64,000 bases of DNA from Zygaena filipendulae (taxonomy: Eukaryota; Arthropoda; Insecta; Lepidoptera; Zygaenidae): the NCBI GenBank assembly GCA_907165275.2, contig OU015669.1, positions 10,500,501-10,564,500 on the forward strand, read 5' to 3'. The notes beneath the pieces were generated by a model. The model worked only from the letters and a program-made list of their open reading frames with translations. It searched no databases and had not been told where the DNA came from. This document shows positions 24,101-35,900 of the stretch, one piece after another. Each line of letters starts with the position of its first letter. Within the stretch, counting starts at the first letter, position 1. The translations under genes were made by a program, and so were the position numbers.

Positions 24101-24209
24101 AGGTATTTATCGGTGTGTTGTTTGCCGCGTAAAGTTTGTAGGTATGTGCAGCCTTTTTCTTAGTTTTCGATGTTGCAGCCCAAACAGATATATCTGCGCC
24201 AGTGTCCAC
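21150..24209 (-). CDS. pol: Retrotransposon Pol polyprotein (protease-RT-RNase H-integrase)
   Basis: At least 1019 codons, uninterrupted, numbered from the GTG just before the protease motif. Protease DTGA is at residues 2-5 and ILGADFL at 65-71. The reverse transcriptase catalytic FVDD is at 300-303. RNase H acidic residues are TDAS (453-456), E495 and TD (519-520). The integrase zinc motif is H644, H648, C678, C681; the catalytic set is D709, D768 and the Glu of NGKVE near 804. The frame opens upstream of this GTG and overlaps the end of gag in the -1 frame, so Pol is probably made by frameshift. The stop overlaps the polypurine tract by one base. No internal stop or frameshift was seen. 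Confidence 0.92.
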   Translation of the reverse strand: MDTGADISVWAATSKTKKKAAHTYKLYAANNTPINTYGEKTIKLNLGLRRSFTWTFIVADVKTSILGADFLRHYKLLVDLHRKKLIDDETKLTVDATEVSTTAESIRIVSSDQQYHDILKHFPGVLRPISLKQPAKHDVVHHIETTGPPLSARARPLPPDKYNAAKAEFDRMMEIGICRPSSSPWASPLHVVTKKDGGLRVCGDYRRLNAVTQPDRYPIPRIQDFTYPLNNKKIFSKLDLKMAYYWIPMASKEDAQKTAIITPFGLYEFTCMTFGLRNASQTFQRFMHQVLRGIEDCFCFVDDILLFSEDENNHKKLLHQVLERLDKHGVTLNVDKCQFGVETINFLGYEVSASGIKPTIDRIEAISSYPKPKTIVELRRFLGMLNFYRDCLPHQADHQHELNKFLHNKKKNDKTPIEWTPEANEAFEKCRQSITEATTLSYPVHGCELAIMTDASDHSLGAVLQQKVENNWKPLAFFSKSMSPTQRRYNVYDRELLAMYMAVKHFRRLIEGCEVTILTDHKPLSFALSRPASSSDTPRRERQLHFISQFCSSIKYIKGEENPIADALLRIEDIQNPNVIDYNQLAIDQSNDEDLRNLKKQPNLKFAEVTLPGLDRPITCELSTTSPRPYLPKTYRYVAFKAQHGLCHPGARTTRKQIASKFFWPAMNKDVATWAKACIDCQRSKVHRHVVTPLAEFPPSQRFEHIHIDVVGPLRLSHDFKFCVTIIDRRTRWPEAVPVQDITAESVAKALYENWIVRFGVPLRITTDRAQNFESALFNTLLKRWGISRIRTTSYHAQSNGKVERLHRTMKAALMARGATTTWVDELPTVLFGLRTALREDNLSPALMTYGATLRIPSDFFVPTQSKIEDAEYVQRLSRTMATLIPTNRATTSRPTFVHKNLATCTHVFVRNDAVRPPLTPPYDGPYQVLQRHEKYFKIQLPLRTTVISLDRLKPAYLLNEEDVSTSDTDVTSERKRSSSPNRDPVETRETRNSTPAVLPTSPYITRSGRVVKKTVRFA

Positions 24210-24298
24210 GAGGAAACGTTCGTGTGAGTCGCGATCATGAACACAAAGGCGGTTGCTGATCTTGGGGACACCGACGTCCGCCGCGGTCGGTGTCGACG

Positions 24299-25156
24299 TT
24301 AGTTTTCCGACGTCTTGTTACGTTGTGCGCACGGTGACTCGCAGCGTATTGCCTTCTTGCCAAACTTGTGATGGTATCTGCATAACCACGTAGGATCGCC
24401 AGGCTTCACACGGGATGATGATGAGCGTGAGTGAGAGCGGTAGCGTCCGCGAAATGGTTGACGAGATGTTTGACGCGTGGTATGCCGTGCTCGCAATTCC
24501 GCCACTTGTAATGTGAGTTTTTCCAATCTTGATAGGATCTCTGAGTGCGGTGGCTCGCAGGTGCTGTTAGATGATGCTGCTGAAGAGGTTGCGTTTGATA
24601 CTGCTGCCACGGTGTTGACGGGCGTGCTCCCGACGTACTCCATCATCCTGTCTGCCATTGCTGCTAACGTGTCGAGTGAAGATTCTTTGTTGATAGAGAG
24701 TACGCAGCGACAGTGGGCTGGCACGTGATTGAGCCACTCGATCTTCAAGCCTTCTTCAGTGATGAGGCCGTTATTGAGTTCTCTCATTTTTCGTAGCAGC
24801 ACGCTGGGTTTCTGGTCGCCGATGTCTAAACCGCTGATGAGCTTCTGAAAGTTCTCGACTTCTGATTTTTCGTACACGGTGAGTAGTCGATTTTTCACGG
24901 CTTCATATTTCCCTTTCTCAGGTGGGCTGTATAGTAGGTCGGTGATGTGCTGTAGATCGGCCGGTTCTAGCTTCGAAAGGACGTATCTGTATTTTTGGTC
25001 ATCTGATGTCTTCAAGGGATCGATGACTGCCTCAAACTGGACGAACCAGGCTCTGGGAACGGTGCGCCAAAATGGAAGTAGTTTTGACTGCACGGAGATC
25101 GCAGCCAGGTCAGCGATTTTGGTTGTCTCGACGATTTTTTGTTCTTGCTCGGCCAT
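24299..25156 (-). CDS. gag: Retrotransposon Gag
   Basis: 285 aa from an ATG about 60 bases inside the 5' LTR. The capsid-like part holds LLPFWRTVPRAWFVQFEAVI (about 26-45), seen in Gag of this arthropod retrotransposon group. A Ser/Arg-rich segment follows near 225-250. The C-terminus has C259-x2-H262-x9-C272-x3-C276, the unusual CHCC zinc motif of CsRn1-type elements. The last codons are in G GAA AAC TAA, a possible -1 slippery site directly at the stop. Confidence 0.88.
   Translation of the reverse strand: MAEQEQKIVETTKIADLAAISVQSKLLPFWRTVPRAWFVQFEAVIDPLKTSDDQKYRYVLSKLEPADLQHITDLLYSPPEKGKYEAVKNRLLTVYEKSEVENFQKLISGLDIGDQKPSVLLRKMRELNNGLITEEGLKIEWLNHVPAHCRCVLSINKESSLDTLAAMADRMMEYVGSTPVNTVAAVSNATSSAASSNSTCEPPHSEILSRLEKLTLQVAELRARHTTRQTSRQPFRGRYRSHSRSSSSRVKPGDPTWLCRYHHKFGKKAIRCESPCAQRNKTSEN
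24302..24308 (-). promoter_or_regulatory. Candidate -1 frameshift site at the gag stop
   Basis: The minus strand reads G GAA AAC followed directly by the gag TAA. Pol is in the -1 frame relative to gag (frame arithmetic from the two ORFs), and the pol frame is open across this point. The heptamer is not a perfect X XXY YYZ, so the exact slip site is uncertain. Confidence 0.45.
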
Positions 25157-25204
25157 AGCTTCAGCCTTTTGTTGATTCCTTTTTTCTTCTTCTTTGTTGT
25201 CGGA

Positions 25205-25213
25205 GGGTCACCA
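25205..25213 (-). other. Primer binding site (tRNA-Trp-like)
   Basis: TGGTGACCC on the minus strand, one base inside the 5' LTR. It pairs with the 3' end GGGUCACCA expected for insect tRNA-Trp; complementarity weakens after nine bases. Confidence 0.65.
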
Positions 25214-25214
25214 C

Positions 25215-26141
25215 TGTAGCGGAGGTGTTACGAGCAGGTAGGTATTAAACTCACATTGATGTAGAAAATGGAATTTTGGAAGTGATTTATTGTTAAAAAC
25301 TTAGCGCTATATATACAGAAAACCTTAAAACTAACAACCAATCAAAAACACAACATTAAATATTTACAACCAAACAACCAATGAGAAATCGTACATTAAA
25401 TGGCGGACAGATTCGAGCGAGATGCTAGTTTCTAGAATTTCATAGTCTCCTCTCGTCGCACACTCGCACCGCGCATGCGCGGGGTGCGCGGCGCGGAGGA
25501 CGCGGGCGGCGCGCGCGCAGGAGCTCAGTCCGCCGCGTCTCAAGCGCCAGTCGCCATCGATCGTTGAGAGCGCAAGGCCGCGCGTCTCGCGCCGGACCGC
25601 GAATCGTGGATGTGCGTGTGGTGCCGTACAGGTGTCTCCGACCGAGTAGTTCCATGGTGCTTGATGGTGTACAACAGCGTCGCAAGATCCAGGCGATTAA
25701 AAACGGCTCTTTTCAGAGCCACTCTTTCCATTTTGATGTACTGCCTGATCTTGCTTGCGTAGTTACTTCAGTGAGTGTGACCCAGGAACGTGACGTCGCT
25801 TGACTGTTCCTTCGAATCTCCAGCGAGGTCGTCTTTTTCAAGATTGCTCCTCGCACTTTCCTCTGTCTGGAATTCGTTGGAATTGAGTCAGCTAGGCAAT
25901 AAAGAATAACATAACAAGTTGTCCGTGTCCTGTTTCTTTCTTGTGGTTTGATAATAAGGTGATTCCACTGTGTATGTTATTTCTCTCTTGCTCCTTCAAC
26001 CTTCCTGATCCTTGATCCAATTCCCCGGTAAAGGTATGTTACGTACACGGTTTGGTAATGGTAGGTAGATGGAGGTAAACCGCTGTGAAGTATGTAAGTA
26101 TTTTCGTAAGTATTTCTGTGCTCATGCGCAAGGTGTGCACA
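25215..26141 (-). repeat. 5' LTR (927 bp)
   Basis: Same length as the other LTR. The two differences I see are close together (GTGATTCGAT at about 20941 versus GTGGTTTGAT at about 25943). Confidence 0.92.
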
Positions 26142-26168
26142 TACCTATCGCTAAATAATACACGAGAA

Positions 26169-26169
<1 letters not shown>

Positions 26170-26207
<38 letters not shown>
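26170..26207 (+). repeat. (CA)19 microsatellite
   Basis: An uninterrupted CA dinucleotide run between the retrotransposon and the GPCR 5' UTR. Confidence 0.9.
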
Positions 26208-26209
<2 letters not shown>

Positions 26210-26580
26210 CATACATAGACGTTACCAACAACCCAAAAGTAATTAAAGGCATGTCAAGAAATGATGACGGTTCCTATTTAAAAAAATAGTAATGTGTTTA
26301 CTTACTAAATCACAATTTGGTTTTGGGTTTGTGGTAATGCCCAATAAAAATAAACTTTAGTCTCTTACTTACTGTTTGTTTTATAAACTGTAAAAATATA
26401 CTTTCATTTATAGGTTATAGGCAACGTGTGATATTGAAAATGTAAATAATCTAGAAGCGTGCTAATGAACCGTGTTAAAGAGCACCGATAGCAGCTCATT
26501 TGTAATGTGTTTACGATCGCCGATTACTTAAATAAACAGTGCGACAGATTGCCATCATTTCGTAACGTCCTTTATTTGCA

Positions 26581-26681
26581 GCCCGGAAAGCGACGCGTGC
26601 GCACATCGGGATGCGCTTCACCAAATTGAAAACGACGCCGAACCAAAAGACATAAGGACATTGTCATAAAAGAGACAAAAA
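26581..26681 (+). other. 5' UTR part of the GPCR first coding exon
   Basis: TTTATTTGCAG at 26571-26581 is a good acceptor, followed by exon-like sequence to the ATG. At least one non-coding exon therefore probably lies upstream, possibly on the far side of the retrotransposon. Confidence 0.4.
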
Positions 26682-26933
26682 ATGGACAACATAACGTCAG
26701 CCCTGGGCACGTCGGGAGCAGCGGGGGAGTTGTTGAGCAATGTGAGTAGCGTGTCGCCGGCGTGCTTCAACCGCGAGGCGAAGATGAGCGTGGTGGCAAC
26801 TGTGGTGTACGTGTTGGGGATACTGGGCAACGCGGCCGCCATAGTGATGCTGCGGCGCGGCAACCGCCGGGTGCAGAACCGGAAGTACCTCCTGCTCCTC
26901 ACCTCGTTGGCGGCCAACGATCTCGTCGCTCTG
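26682..26933 (+). CDS. GPCR exon 1: N-terminus, TM1, start of TM2
   Basis: 84 codons, phase 0 end at CTG|GTAAGT. The ATG follows AGACAAAAA, a good insect start context. The extracellular N-terminus has sequons at N3 and N20; TM1 is about 36-57. The intron to 28635 carries a Helitron-like copy. Confidence 0.8.
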
Positions 26934-29900
26934 GTAAGTGTTGCAGATTTGTTTTTTTTTTTCAACCAGTCGCCAGAATTCAATCGTATACCAACTTTGA
27001 AATCAAAATCAAAAATACAATACTTGTCGGATGATTGTAAATAGAACCTTTGTTCTGTTTATTTACACTAATTTTTTTTATTATACTGACATCACTATGG
27101 TAAATAATCATTATGATCATAGTGAATCAGGGCTGCCATATAGTTTTTGATTGACGCGTGTTTTTGGATGATATAATTATGTAGCTAATGTTTTGGTTCA
27201 ATATAATTAATTAAAACAATGGAATCTTAATTATCTACTCAACCTTAATGAAATTTCTCAGTTCCTTGATGAAATTTTTCAATCAAGGAACTCTGAAATT
27301 ACCGCAGCGAACAGGTAGTCGAAAAATAAATTGAGAAGGACAGAATGAAGAGGATCGAGTATGTATATCGGTTCTCACTCCCCATCAAAAACATAAAAGT
27401 AAAATGACAAGTACAAAAAGTAACAATTTAACAAATAAATGTAAAGGAGAAGGAAGGCTGGGCTGTGTACGGTTAAGAGATACACAGAGGGAAATTGTCT
27501 TGAAAAGAAACGAAGTTAGTAATAAACACTAAGTGGGCAGCTGTCGGTCGTCGAGTCCAACTTTGTCGTTTTATTATTAGGTGCCAACTGCCAATTGTCC
27601 AACTTATTGTTAACAAACTATCTCGTTGGCTGCTGAGGGCATTACACTGGCAAGGCAGACATCCACCGAACCAACGCTGGCACTTGATCACCAAATATAC
27701 ACACTGTGGTTCATAATATTATAATAACATATTCGTTACATTTTATAAAACGAAGTCCTCGCTGCGGCTATCTGTCTGTCTGTTCGCGGTAAACTCAAAA
27801 ACTACTGAACGGATTTTCATGCGGTTTTCACCAATAGATAGAGTGATTCTAGAGGAAGGATTATAGGTACCTATAGAAAATCCTGGAATTCCTATAGGAG
27901 CTCTGAAATTACCACGGGTGAAACCGCGGGGAACAGCTAGTATACTATAATAATATAATATGACAACTGCAAAATTTCATGTTGATGAATTGATTAGTTA
28001 TGTCGTAAAATGGTAATAGACAGACAGAGTTACTTTTGCATGTTTATAATTATTTTGGTATGGATGAATGTTTTTGCTTTTCTGGCCAAATTGTAGGTAG
28101 GTATGAAACTGTTGTATTATCGTCAACGGTTTTCAAATGTCGCAGTTTTGAGAATATTGCAGAAATATACTTTGTACAGTTTTGAGAAAACCACCTTCGC
28201 GAGCATAGAGAAAATAAATTGACTAGAGATGACATGTAGGTGGGGCAGGCGCGCCGCGGTTGCAAAGGAAGTTAGAGCAAAATATGCTCTAACTTGCCCA
28301 AAACTTCTTTTGCTATGGTATCCCAAGCATATTTTCCACAGTATTCCCAAACTGTGAATTTTGAAAACAGTGAGTAAAAACGTAGCCAAACAGCGTTTAA
28401 TACATTTCTTTAAGTTAATGAATGTTTTAATGCGTGATGAAATAGTTTTGTTTGCGAAAATCACCCGGCGACACTGGTTTTCACCTGTTTTCATATTAAA
28501 CTAAGTTGATGTTCTATCAGTTATTTTCTGTTCTGTTTGCGAGCGTGGCACGCCTCACATTGTTTCTCTAGTTAAGTTAATCATGTTGTTTGCGGGTGCC
28601 CACTGCCCACTGCCCACTGCCCACTGCCCATGCAGACGGGCATGCTGTGCACGATGGTGGTGGGCGCGGCGGTGGCGGGCGTGCAGCACACGCGCGCCTT
28701 CTGCGCCGCGCGCGTCGTGATGCGCGTGTTCGGCATCGGCAGCGTGTGCATCGCCGTCACCATGGCACTCGAGCGGTACCTGGCGCTCACCAGGCCCTTC
28801 CTCTACCAGAAGGTACGTCCGCTGTGTACGTTGATTGGTCCATGACCTATACCTACGCTGCAACTTGGAACCGATGATTCTGTCACTGTTATAAGTGATT
28901 GAATAATGTCACATTTATAGAGGTGTTTTAAGTCCCTAATTAGAATTGGCTACTGCCCGTGGTTCCGTGTGCTTGTTATTTAGAGATGCGCTTGCGTCAC
29001 TTACCACCTTCAGTAGATACTTTACACTTTCAGTATCGAAATGTTTCAAATAACTCCCCTTCCCCTAAATTAATATAAGGAAATAAAACCTATATTATGT
29101 TTAAATTAGTTATATTACTAGAAAATACTACTCTGAATGGCTAATAAAAAAACAATTGCCAGCGCACCAATTACAACGCTGTCTTGTTCTATATTTTAGG
29201 ATTTTAGTTAGTTCGTAAAACCTAAAACTCTCTCGTGACACCGACGAGTTATAGAAACGTAAACAATTAAATTATTCGACTTGTAATTGAACGGCGGTCG
29301 TAGAATGTTTGAGTGATGATAGTGGCGGTGGGCGGCCAAGGTTTATGTAGCCCTTGGAGTACAGTCAAGCACCAAACGATGGACGAATCGAGGACACGCG
29401 CTGCTCTGCGGCATAACATCAATGAAATGTCGTCTTACAAGTTACAGCCAAACAAAAATAACAATCGCGGATGACAATACCATATTACTAGCTGTTCCCC
29501 CCGGTTTCGCCCGCTGTAATTTCGGATTTACCGAGGGAATCCTGGGATAAAAAGTATCCTATATCCTTCTATGTACTTACCCCTAAATATCAATAAATAA
29601 CGTGCATGTCTTTCATGATGATCGGTTGAGCCGTTTAGGCGTGAACGGTGAAAGCGTAACAAACAAACAAACTCACTTTCGCATTTATACCTTATTTTAG
29701 TAAGGAGTAGGTATAAAGATTATAACATAGAGCTGATCTGATGATGGAGCCAGAAGATGGCCATGGGAACTCTGTAACATAACCCCATCGAGTTGGGGCT
29801 CATTCCAATAGTCTTGGCAATTATTAATTAATTGGCCCTAGATTATATTACTTTTTAGTTTAGTAGATTATTAGTTTACTCTTAAAGCGTGTTTATTAGT

Positions 29901-32900
29901 TTTTTCAACATTTGTTTCTCTGCCTAGGTACATACCTGTTCATGCAACACGCGGAAATTATTAAATACTAGCTGTGCCCCGCGGTTCCACCCGCGGTAAT
30001 ATCGGAGTTCCCGCGGGAATTCCGGGATAGAAAGTACCCTATGTGCTTCTCTGTACCCCTGACAACGTGCATGCCAAATTTTATCCAAATCCGTTCAGCC
30101 GTTTTTGCGTGATTGAGTAACAAACATCCAAATATCCAAACATCCACACTTTCATATTTATAATATTAGTAAGATTAGAATAGATATTATTATGTCGCAG
30201 TGAATATAATAATATTTACAATGAAAATAGTTAGGTACCGAAGTTTTTTTTCCAAATTGACGCGAATGAAAAAGCGAAAGCATAAGTTCTCCTACAAATT
30301 TTCCTCGCTGACTGTGCAGGGCTGTTGAATGTAGGCTGTCGCTGCGGTAACCGGCGAGAGGCCACGGCCGACCTTCCGCCCTAATTAACGGTTTCCTCCC
30401 CTCGCTATATTTGATACACTTTGTAAGTTTCCTCCCGACCTTCGCACCGTTAACACACTGATATTGCCTCCAGTTGTAATACAAACGAACTATTAACTTT
30501 TTCTTTTTAGTTTTCCTTAGTCTCTCTTGCAGACGCTGTATGACTGTACTGACATAGTAGCAAAGAGGCAATAGTCGATTAAAATATCCTTACCTTATTT
30601 ATTTATTGGTTTGCCAACAGATTTACATTATAAACTATTGTAAATAAGCCTAGTGAGTACATACCTTACCGTACCTTATAATAACTAGTCGATCCCCACA
30701 GTTTCCTTGGGGTCAATTCCGGAATTCTCGCGGGAATTCCGGAATAAAAATTACTCTTTGTTACTCAGGAACACTGAGCTTGCTATGCCTAAGTAAAAGT
30801 ACTTTATAATCTTTAAATCGATTAAGTAGATTCGTGTATATCCATTACAAACAAACAGACATACAAAAATCAAATCTTTTCTGTTTACAATATTAGTATA
30901 GACAGATTAGTCGAACCCCACGGTTTCACACACGTTATTTTCGGAGTTTCCTCAGGAATTCCGGAATAAAATGTACCAATTCCCATGTGTCCTTTTCTGT
31001 ACCTCTGACAATAATCTAATATATATAAATCACGTGTCACGTTGTTTGTCCGCGATGGACTCCGAAACTACTGAACGGATTTTGATAAAATTTTGTAACC
31101 ATTCATAAAATGGTCTAACTTAAAAGATAGGATAGTTTTTATCCCGGAATTTCCTCGGGAACTGAAGGACATAGAGTACTTTTTCCCGCAACCTCCGCGG
31201 GAACTCCGAAATTACCGCGGATGAAATCGCGGGGGACAGCTAGTATACATATATATATATTTTTTTTAAACCATGAAATAATTATATTGCATTCTTTTAT
31301 TTTCTCTTTATCTGACATAACCAATTGTTCTTTTATTTTGGTCACTTTATTTTTTGTTTTTTATTTGACATCAACTATTCTAAATAATTTTAAAATTGTA
31401 TTGTTGGTGTACCTTTGTTTTCGTTCTCGACTGCTAGTGTATTGTTTTTGTTATTATTATGTTATCGCAGTCTTGACATTTAAATTTGTTTATTGACTTT
31501 TTATATTAATTTTTGACCGACTTCCAAAAAGGAGGAGGTTCTGCATTCGCCTGTATGTATGTTTTTAATTGTTTAAAATAATTTTATGTTAAAGTTGAGA
31601 TTTGTACGCCGGCAACGGCAGAATATGCTGAATCAATCTTAGAGCAACACCAACTTATGTACCTACCATATTCTTGCAAATAAATAAATAAACAAAAAAA
31701 AAATAATGCAATAGTCGTGAAAACGTAACAAACAAACTCAAATTCGCATTTATTAATATTAAGATTAGCTATCATTCAAGTAGGAAGGTACAAGTGGACT
31801 GTGGAGTGCGAATCAACAATCACCAAAACAATGTTTCTGCGGTCGAAAATAATCCAAGCCGTCTTTCATTCAGCACGCGTCGATGGCCGAATGTAGAGCT
31901 CATGTTTTACTTTTTTGATCGAGTGCATATACATAATATTTACCTACTATTGAATTCTAGAAACAATCTACACGATACTCGACTAACCGGCCCGCGCGGT
32001 TTTACGCGCGTGTCACCATTTACACCACTAAAAATCCTGAAATACAGGCTTGTTTAACTGAAAACACAATTGATAAGGAGCCTAAGCCTAAATGCCGATG
32101 GCCGGAAATCCCAATTGGCTACTTGACAAAAAAATTTTTTTTAGTCCGTCGTGTAGATTAGTAAAAAATATTGGAGACGTATTTTTTCTTTTTTTACGTA
32201 ATCAAAAAATAACAGAGATACATTGAGTTGAAATTTCGCGTGACGTCACAACTCACAACGGTTTGTATGGCGCTTATAATGAATATTGACGTCACGAGCC
32301 CCCCACCCTAAACTTTAATGCGCTTTATCTATGTTCATTTTCATTAAATTGAAAAAGCAAAAAATACGTATCTATTATTTTTTTATTTTCTAACTGACGG
32401 ACTAATTAGAATTTTGATTTTCATACCTTGGAGAATACCCAATTTCACAAGCCATCATCCGTCCTAATGAAACATTGTGACCGATTGATTGTATGATCGT
32501 GTGTGAATCGCATCGTCTAGAATCAACCTCTTGGGCAATCTTATAATAGATATGTTTGTTCTTGAGTCTTTAAGAAGCCGATGTGCCCACGTACATATGC
32601 CCACGCAAAGTGAGCGTTTATCGTCATTTAGCTGATGGGAAATATTTTTATTTTATTTTATTTTCAAATAACTTCTGAAACAAGTTATTGCAAGCGATTG
32701 TTCAGTATGAAGATACTTCGTTCAGTAGTTTTTGAGTACAACATATTATATTGCCACTACGCTACAAACAGACAAAAAAAATATTGTGCCTTCAGTCACT
32801 TACGTAGGTATACTTACTTAAATTTATGTGCGTAATTACTTATTAAGCTTAGTGTTTCATTTGGATTATTCTACAGGTTTCTCGTTATAACATTTATTTT

Positions 32901-35900
32901 GATGCGTTTTATTTCCGCAATATTTTTATAGTTACGACCAAAGGTTACACATAGGTATAAAAGTCTCTTTGATGAAGACTCGTCCATAATGTAAGAATGA
33001 CCTAAGTAGTAGATTGAGTAGTCAAATAGGTAGTAGATAAACTTGTGCCGTTGGAGGGACGACTTGAAGTATATGTATGCAATTTGTGCCTTTTGTGACT
33101 TGCGTCAGTCAGATGATGAACCTCAATTCTACACTACTTATTGGTTAGTTATCACACAGTATCACACTAAAATTACAAGTAGGTAAGTATAAGCCAATGT
33201 TAGTCATGGAGAGTCATGGATTCCACCTTTTTATTACCTAATCCAAACTAATATTAAGTACATATAAATGCGAAAGTCAAATGCGATACTCTGTTTGTTA
33301 ACTACTTATACAATACTCAACCGATTATCATGATTTTTTTTGGCATAGGTACACGTTGTCCGAGGTACAGGCAGAGGACATGGGGTAATTTTCATCCAAA
33401 ATTCCCGCGGAAACTCCGAAATGAACTCGGGTGAAACAGCCTGAAATTTTTCATAAAGGTTGTGCAGAAACGGATTTAATGGTTATCTTTTCTGCGTTTG
33501 CACACGTGCAGGCTGCACTGAGAGAAATCAGTCAGATCAAAGAGGGTTGAAACCGAGAGGGTAACCGAAAACAAATCGTTACTCAAAAGATGCATTGGCG
33601 ACACAATATCAGTGACCGACCCCGCACGGTGTCGGCGAAGTGCCATCCAAAAATCGGTAGCAGAAATGCTGGTGACCGATCCTCAGTAGGGAACTTTCGA
33701 TGCGCCCATTACCTACTGAACAAGCCCCTATATGTTTCTCTCCGGGTGTGTGCGTGTGGCGTAAAGACGGGGTGCGGACGAGACGCGGGCACGCGGGCGC
33801 GGGGCGTGTGCTTCTATACATTTTGTAAGTGAAGGGGCGCCGCGCCCGTGACGCGTCCTCACCTTTGTCCATCGCCTAGGGTTGCCACTACGTTGTGGCG
33901 GGGCGCGGGGAGGCACGGACTTGGTGGAGAGGCGGATAATGTCGCTTATTTACGTACAGTAGTACTTTGTTTTCTTGGTGAATATTATATCGCAATACTT
34001 AAATTGTAAAATAGTTTATTGTGTATTACAACTACGTATCAAACAATGTGAATTGTTCGGCTATTTTAAACGCCGCGGAGCACGTGGTTTCCGCCGCGCT
34101 AATAGATTTGGCTGTCACTTCCGCAAAACGTGAGCCAACATAACAATTTAATTTATTACAACTTGCGCCCGCACAACTTATTGCGAATGGCAAAGGAATC
34201 CCTATTCGTCAAACTTCCGCCCAAAATTTCTAAACTCACGCGGTTGAAACCGCGGTGCAAAGCTAATTTATCCCTGCATCGGTTGTAATCATCATAAGTA
34301 CTCATGATTTGCACAAGTCATTCGCACTACCCGTTGAGCTACTAAGGAGTAGGTGCTATTGATACGAAACGGTTGGCGTGGTCTCAGCAAGTGACGTACT
34401 ACGTGATCCGCACCATGCTGCTGGTGTCCTGGTGCCTGGCGGCCGCGCTGACCTGCGCGCCCGTGCTCGGGCTCGGCTACTACTACGACGAGGCGCACGG
34501 CTGCTGCACGCGCTACCGGAACGCCACCAGCACCAAGGACTTCGCCTACGCCGTGTTCTACGTGCTGTTCGGTGAGTCGCCACAACACGTAGGTACACTA
34601 GCTTTTATCAACCCTCGCAAGAAGAAACGATCCCCAACGATACTTTTAAAACGGATTTCTTTCACGCGACTTACAGCAGGAGTTATCTCGTCCGATCGTG
34701 TCACTTGAGGAAGAAGCGTTGTGCCCCCTCCATATGATTCAAGACTAAACAGTTCTCGAGAGAGAACGTGTTTTATCTTAGGGAACAATCTAAGGTTGCC
34801 ATTGGCGTTACGCCATAATTTTATAAAAGTAGAAAAATAAGTTTTTATAATTACTAAAACATTGTCATTAGGCAAAATTAAATCCGTTAATCTAGGAGGA
34901 AGGAGGAAGGAAAAGAGGAAGACGGAAGTTAAGGTTGTCAAATATTTTAAGTTTTTTCTTGACCGTCTCTGCCGTGACTTTTCAGACATCGTCAAAAGGG
35001 TATAACTATTAAACCAAAAATTGGGTTTTGCATCGGACCAAATTGTTTTTTATGTATGATGGAATGGAATAAGAATATAATGGTGCAGGCACGACGCTGT
35101 CCCTGGTGCTGGTGTACTGCAACCTGGCGGTGGTGCGCGCGCTGTACGCGACCCGCGGGGGCGGCTGGTGCGCGCGCCCCGCCCGCCCCGAGCTGCGCCG
35201 CTGCGTGTCGCGGCAGCGCAGCGTGCAGGCCTGCGCCGGCGCCGCGCCGCCGCTGGCGCCGCAACACAACGCCGCCACACACGAGGAGGTCGCCTTCAGC
35301 CGGCTCATGACCATGCTCTCTATCCTGTTCATCATTTGCTGGATGCCGCAGATGGTGAGTTTAAAACGCACGAACGCACGGGCGAAATGAGATTTGGTTG
35401 TTTTTTAGTCAAGTTTTTATTTTTTTGGTTTTAATGCAACTTGGACATGTGCTTTGAATCCAAATATAAGTACCTAATAAACCTATTATGTTTGCTAGCT
35501 TGTAGTTTGTGAACTCCGGCCGCGTGCTCGGCGACGATGCGGCGCGGGCGAGCTGACAAGCTCGCTGTCTCACTAGCATTTATTTTGTATTCAAAAGGTG
35601 CAGCACACGTACCTAGAGAGTATGTAGAGTCAGTAGCAGAAATATGGAAACACTCTTGTCAGTTATTGAAAGCATGTGGCCGGGGTATGAAAACCAAAAT
35701 ATATACTTAGTCCGTGAGTTACATAATAACAAAACAATAGGCACGTGTATTTTGCTCAAATTAATGAAAATTTACTTAAAGCGCATTAAAGTTTAGGGGG
35801 TGCTCCTGACGTCATAATATACCTGTATATACTGTACTGGGTCGTGACGTTAAGTAACATTTCGACTCAATGTATTGCCATATTTTTTTTATTCACGTAA

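Larger units (their letters stand above)
20213..26141 (-). mobile_element. Ty3/gypsy LTR retrotransposon, CsRn1 type, apparently complete
   Basis: 5929 bp on the minus strand: 5' LTR (25215-26141), primer site (25205-25213), gag (24299-25156), pol (21150 to about 24300), polypurine tract AAGGGGGATAC (21140-21150) and 3' LTR (20213-21139). TACC flanks both ends (20209-20212 and 26142-26145), a 4-bp target duplication. The primer site TGGTGACCC matches the 3' end of tRNA-Trp, and Gag carries a C-H-C-C rather than C-C-H-C zinc motif. Both traits are known for the CsRn1 clade. No env-like ORF. By eye the LTRs differ at only two positions, so the insertion is very recent and the element may still be active (inference). 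Confidence 0.92.

Noticed and set aside
26944..27044. Extension of the first GPCR ORF past 26933
   Set aside because: It runs through the GTAAGT donor into intron sequence; TM2 is completed by exon 2.
30158..30571. 137-codon minus ORF in GPCR intron 2
   Set aside because: Starts in unique sequence but runs into a Helitron end; no domain, no splice support.
34292..35310. Arg-rich ORFs opposite or offset to the GPCR exons
   Set aside because: Caused by high GC in real exons; only the frame with transmembrane segments joins across introns.
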